Part shown: positions 6,296 to 7,642 of the stretch, in pieces
Layout: the number at the start of each line of letters is the position of its first letter
Numbering within the stretch: the stretch's first letter is position 1
DNA from: Candidatus Acetothermia bacterium
GTDB taxonomy: Bacteria > Bipolaricaulota > Bipolaricaulia > Bipolaricaulales > Bipolaricaulaceae
Assembly (NCBI GenBank): GCA_003551325.1
Contig: PUMK01000044.1
Coordinates: 1 to 7,642, forward strand
Length of the DNA: 7,642 nucleotides
Direction of reading: 5' to 3'
Translations under genes and position numbers: made by a program
The notes under the pieces: model-generated
What the model was told of the DNA's origin: nothing
What the model saw: only the letters and a program-made list of their open reading frames with translations
Databases searched by the model: none

Positions 6296-6334
6296 GACAA
6301 CGGGGAGCGAAAGAAAGTCCATCTGAAAAGACGT

Positions 6335-6346
6335 AAGGAGGTGATC
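6335..6346 (+). promoter_or_regulatory. Full-length Shine-Dalgarno AAGGAGGTGATC for the first leader ORF
   Basis: AAGGAGGTGATC is complementary to the standard 3' end of 16S rRNA over 12 bases, and AAGGAGG lies 9 nt before the ATG at 6351. GATCACC at 6390-6396, inside the downstream ORF, is its exact complement over 7 bases (6340-6346), so the site could be masked by pairing with its own message. Confidence 0.65.
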
Positions 6347-6350
6347 AATC

Positions 6351-6512
6351 ATGCGCAGGGCAGGTCGATATAGGGCGTGCTCATGCGTCGATCACCCTCA
6401 GCATGGGTCGGTGACGTGGTTCCGTCAGACGCGCCGACGAGGTTCTTCCTCCCATCGGGGAAGATTCCGTGCAAGCGAGGAGACGAGCACCGTCAGAAGA
6501 GGAGGTGATTGA
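6351..6512 (+). CDS. Possible short leader ORF, 53-aa Arg-rich peptide
   Basis: It starts with ATG behind a perfect-length Shine-Dalgarno and runs to a TGA at 6510. The peptide (MRRAGRYRACSCVDHPQHGS...) has 13 Arg in 53 residues and one C-x-C-x2-H-x2-H cluster that could bind a metal. Codon use differs from the neighbours: many AGG, AGA and CGA Arg codons and only about 57% G/C third positions by hand count. It may therefore be a regulatory leader peptide or structured RNA rather than a selected protein. The next short ORF starts 4 nt after its stop, its ribosome-binding site lying inside this ORF's end. Coding is plausible but unproven; no family is recognised. Confidence 0.4.
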   Translation: MRRAGRYRACSCVDHPQHGSVTWFRQTRRRGSSSHRGRFRASEETSTVRRGGD

Positions 6513-6516
6513 AGCA

Positions 6517-6663
6517 GTGGGAGCAGGGCCGCATGACGGGCTGCCTATCAGAAGGCCGCTCGGAACGGGCGAGTCCAGGGATGGCAGTCGGAGGGGCCAC
6601 CCGACCGACAGGCCGTGGACGTTTGTTGCAGCCCCTCAACCGGGGGAAGGAGGTTGGCTGTGA
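6517..6663 (+). CDS. Possible short leader ORF, 48 aa, overlapping the ATPase start
   Basis: It starts with GTG at 6517, 11 nt after AGGAGG (6500-6505), and ends at TGA 6661-6663. The stop overlaps the ATPase GTG as GTGA, a typical translational-coupling junction. The peptide is rich in Gly, Pro and Arg (VGAGPHDGLPIRRPLGTG... ending PGEGGWL) and looks disordered, with no recognisable domain. Most of it lies in the strongly base-paired part of the leader. If translated, ribosomes on it would open the hairpins and feed the ATPase start; if not, those hairpins could hinder ATPase translation. The same frame is open back to a start at 6469, but that start has no ribosome-binding site. Confidence 0.35.
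   Translation: MGAGPHDGLPIRRPLGTGESRDGSRRGHPTDRPWTFVAAPQPGEGGWL
6647..6653 (+). promoter_or_regulatory. Shine-Dalgarno AAGGAGG fixing the ATPase GTG start
   Basis: AAGGAGG ends 6 nt before the GTG at 6660. It directly follows CCCCTCAACCGGGG (6632-6645), a short GC hairpin, and CCTC inside that element could alternatively pair with its GAGG. Confidence 0.7.
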
Positions 6664-7526
6664 AGCTCAATGAGATCAAGTATGTGCGGACACCGCAAGG
6701 AGCAGCGATCGGGGAATCCATAGCGCATCGTAAGCGGATCCCTTTGACTCTGGTGCATGGGCGACCCGGCACCGGGAAGTCCCATGGCGTCCACAGCGAA
6801 CTGCTGCTCGCAGATGTCCCGTACTGGTGGATCACCGCGGCTGCAGGACGCCTGGTGGATCACATTGGCCACTGGGAACTTGTTGGTGGCGAGACGGTCT
6901 ACGTCAAGGGCGCTCTCTACCAGGCGGTCGAAGCAGCCGCTGCTACGAGAGGCGGTGGGATCGTCGTGATCGACGACGCTCATCGCCTGAAGGACCTTCA
7001 GTACCTGAACTCTGCATGCGACCTCAACCCGATCCGCCAGATCTCGATCGACGAGCAGGGGGTGGAGATGCAGGTCCCGGAAGGACTTTCCTTCATCTTG
7101 ATCGCCAACCCATCCGATGAGCTCTCCCTCTGGCAGCAATCTGACTCGATCCCTCCACAGATCTGGTCGCGCTCTCGCGTGATTAGCTTTCAGGAGGAGC
7201 TACCCCTTCAGGTAGAACTCGAGATCGCCCGGATGCATTTCCCGGACGGCTTCGATGGCGATGGGTCGCAGATCGAGAAAACGGTCGACCTCGTGCGCTG
7301 CCTTCGTGGTGCGGGGCTGTCAAGCTATATCCCGAGTATTCGGGACTTGGCGCTCATGGGTCGTCTGCTGGAGATCGGTGTTCCCCACGCTGATGCCTTC
7401 AGCCAGTCGCTGGCACATAAGTTCAGCACTGAAGAGCAGATCAGCGTGTTCACTTCTTATCACGCTGCATTCGGTGTCGAAGAGAAGGAGGAGGTTCCCC
7501 TTGAGCGGGTACACCAACAGGCCTGA
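6660..7526 (+). CDS. MoxR/CobS-like AAA+ ATPase
   Basis: A 288-aa single-module AAA+ ATPase expected to use ATP hydrolysis to remodel a partner protein. Walker A is GRPGTGKS (34-41) and Walker B is IVVIDDAHR (101-109, with D105 and D106 in place of the usual DE). Sensor 1 is LIANPSDEL (147-155, N150). WSRSRVISF (169-177) supplies likely arginine-finger residues, and PSIRDLALMGRL (225-236) resembles the sensor-2 helix. The order and the ANP motif fit the MoxR/CbbQ/NirQ/CobS clade, whose members usually work with a von Willebrand factor A (VWA) partner encoded next door. The GTG start at 6660 is chosen because AAGGAGG lies 6 nt upstream; an in-frame ATG at 6615 would add an unlikely extension. 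Its start overlaps a leader ORF by 4 nt and its end overlaps the next gene by 26 nt, so tight coupling is expected. Control is probably by the divergent SorC-type regulator. Confidence 0.88.
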   Translation: MKLNEIKYVRTPQGAAIGESIAHRKRIPLTLVHGRPGTGKSHGVHSELLLADVPYWWITAAAGRLVDHIGHWELVGGETVYVKGALYQAVEAAAATRGGGIVVIDDAHRLKDLQYLNSACDLNPIRQISIDEQGVEMQVPEGLSFILIANPSDELSLWQQSDSIPPQIWSRSRVISFQEELPLQVELEIARMHFPDGFDGDGSQIEKTVDLVRCLRGAGLSSYIPSIRDLALMGRLLEIGVPHADAFSQSLAHKFSTEEQISVFTSYHAAFGVEEKEEVPLERVHQQA

Positions 7527-7642
7527 CCTGCGGGTCTTCGCCGATCCGAAAGGTCCGTTCTTACGGCGCGTCTGGCCGATCCTGTCGAAGACGGCCTCGG
7601 CACTGGTTGGCAGGAAGATCAGGGTCCGCTCTGGCAGTGCGC
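7501..7642 (+). CDS. Start of the next operon gene, truncated; possible CobT-like/VWA partner
   Basis: A frame opens at TTG 7501, preceded by AAGGAGGAGG (7485-7494) with a 6-nt spacer, and stays open to the window end (47 codons). It overlaps the end of the ATPase gene by 26 bp in another frame, which suggests translational coupling. The visible residues are LSGYTNRPDLRVFADP, then LRRVWPILSKTASALVGRKIRVRSGSA. The segment LSKTASALVGRKIRVRSG resembles the N-terminal part of CobT-like proteins that pair with MoxR/CobS ATPases, but no VWA metal site (MIDAS) is in view. The identity is inferred mainly from position. Confidence 0.6.
   Translation, partial: MSGYTNRPDLRVFADPKGPFLRRVWPILSKTASALVGRKIRVRSGSA

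Larger units (their letters stand above)
6274..6659 (+). other. Long structured 5' leader of the ATPase operon
   Basis: About 385 nt separate the promoter from the ATPase start. Hairpins seen: 6444-6464 (TCTTCCTC with GGGGAAGA, 8 pairs including one G-U, 5-nt loop); 6539-6549 with 6580-6589 (GGCTGCC-T-ATC with GATGGCAGTC, 10 pairs with one bulge and one G-U) enclosing a smaller stem 6558-6562/6570-6574; 6587-6591 (GTCGG) with CCGAC at 6601-6605 or 6605-6609, which competes with the preceding stem; and 6632-6635 (CCCC) with 6642-6645 just before the ATPase Shine-Dalgarno. None has a good U-tract. The layout would suit translational control, attenuation by short ORFs or a small RNA. No known riboswitch class is recognised. 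Confidence 0.4.

Noticed and set aside
1..7642. CRISPR array, tRNA or rRNA
   Set aside because: No regularly spaced direct repeats, no cloverleaf-like segment and no rRNA-like stretch were found on either strand by eye.

Overview
The window is about 59-60% G+C (estimated by eye) and reads as a bacterial chromosome segment in which an insertion sequence separates a cell-envelope gene pair from an accessory region. The envelope genes (a secreted protein with a 'bacterial repeat' domain and a FlgD/T9SS-like C-terminal domain, then a beta-rich exported protein ending in Phe) look like the large surface-protein families of deep-branching candidate phyla, most of all Bipolaricaulota (Acetothermia/OP1). 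That assignment is recognition by style, not a database result. No rRNA, tRNA or CRISPR array was seen.

Left part (1-2757, + strand): the 3' part of a repeat-domain surface protein gene, then 68 bp later a gene for a 484-aa exported, probably outer-membrane beta-barrel protein, and an imperfect terminator hairpin.

Middle (about 2758-4112): one IS-like element with a D,D(35)E integrase-type transposase on the minus strand. It is bounded by a perfect 13-bp inverted repeat with extra subterminal repeats. No clear target duplication is seen.

Right part (4113-7642): a small Lys/Arg/Ala-rich protein gene with a leaderless-type promoter, then a decayed C-terminal remnant of a large serine recombinase. 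Beyond these lies a divergent regulatory unit. On the minus strand is a long SorC/DeoR-type sugar-binding regulator. Facing it is a near-consensus sigma-70 promoter (TTGACA, 17 bp, TATGAT) overlapped by inverted and direct repeats. This promoter drives a 5' leader of about 390 nt with two possible short ORFs, each behind a strong Shine-Dalgarno sequence, and several competing hairpins. The leader runs into a MoxR/CobS-like AAA+ ATPase gene. A gene cut off by the window edge overlaps the ATPase gene by 26 bp and may encode a CobT-like/VWA partner.

The most interesting candidate system is this metabolite-regulated AAA+ (and possible VWA) operon with an elaborate leader, next to recombinase debris and an IS. 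The domain calls for the regulator, ATPase, transposase and recombinase remnant rest on motifs visible in the sequence. The partner's identity, the leader's function and the biological role of the unit are inference.
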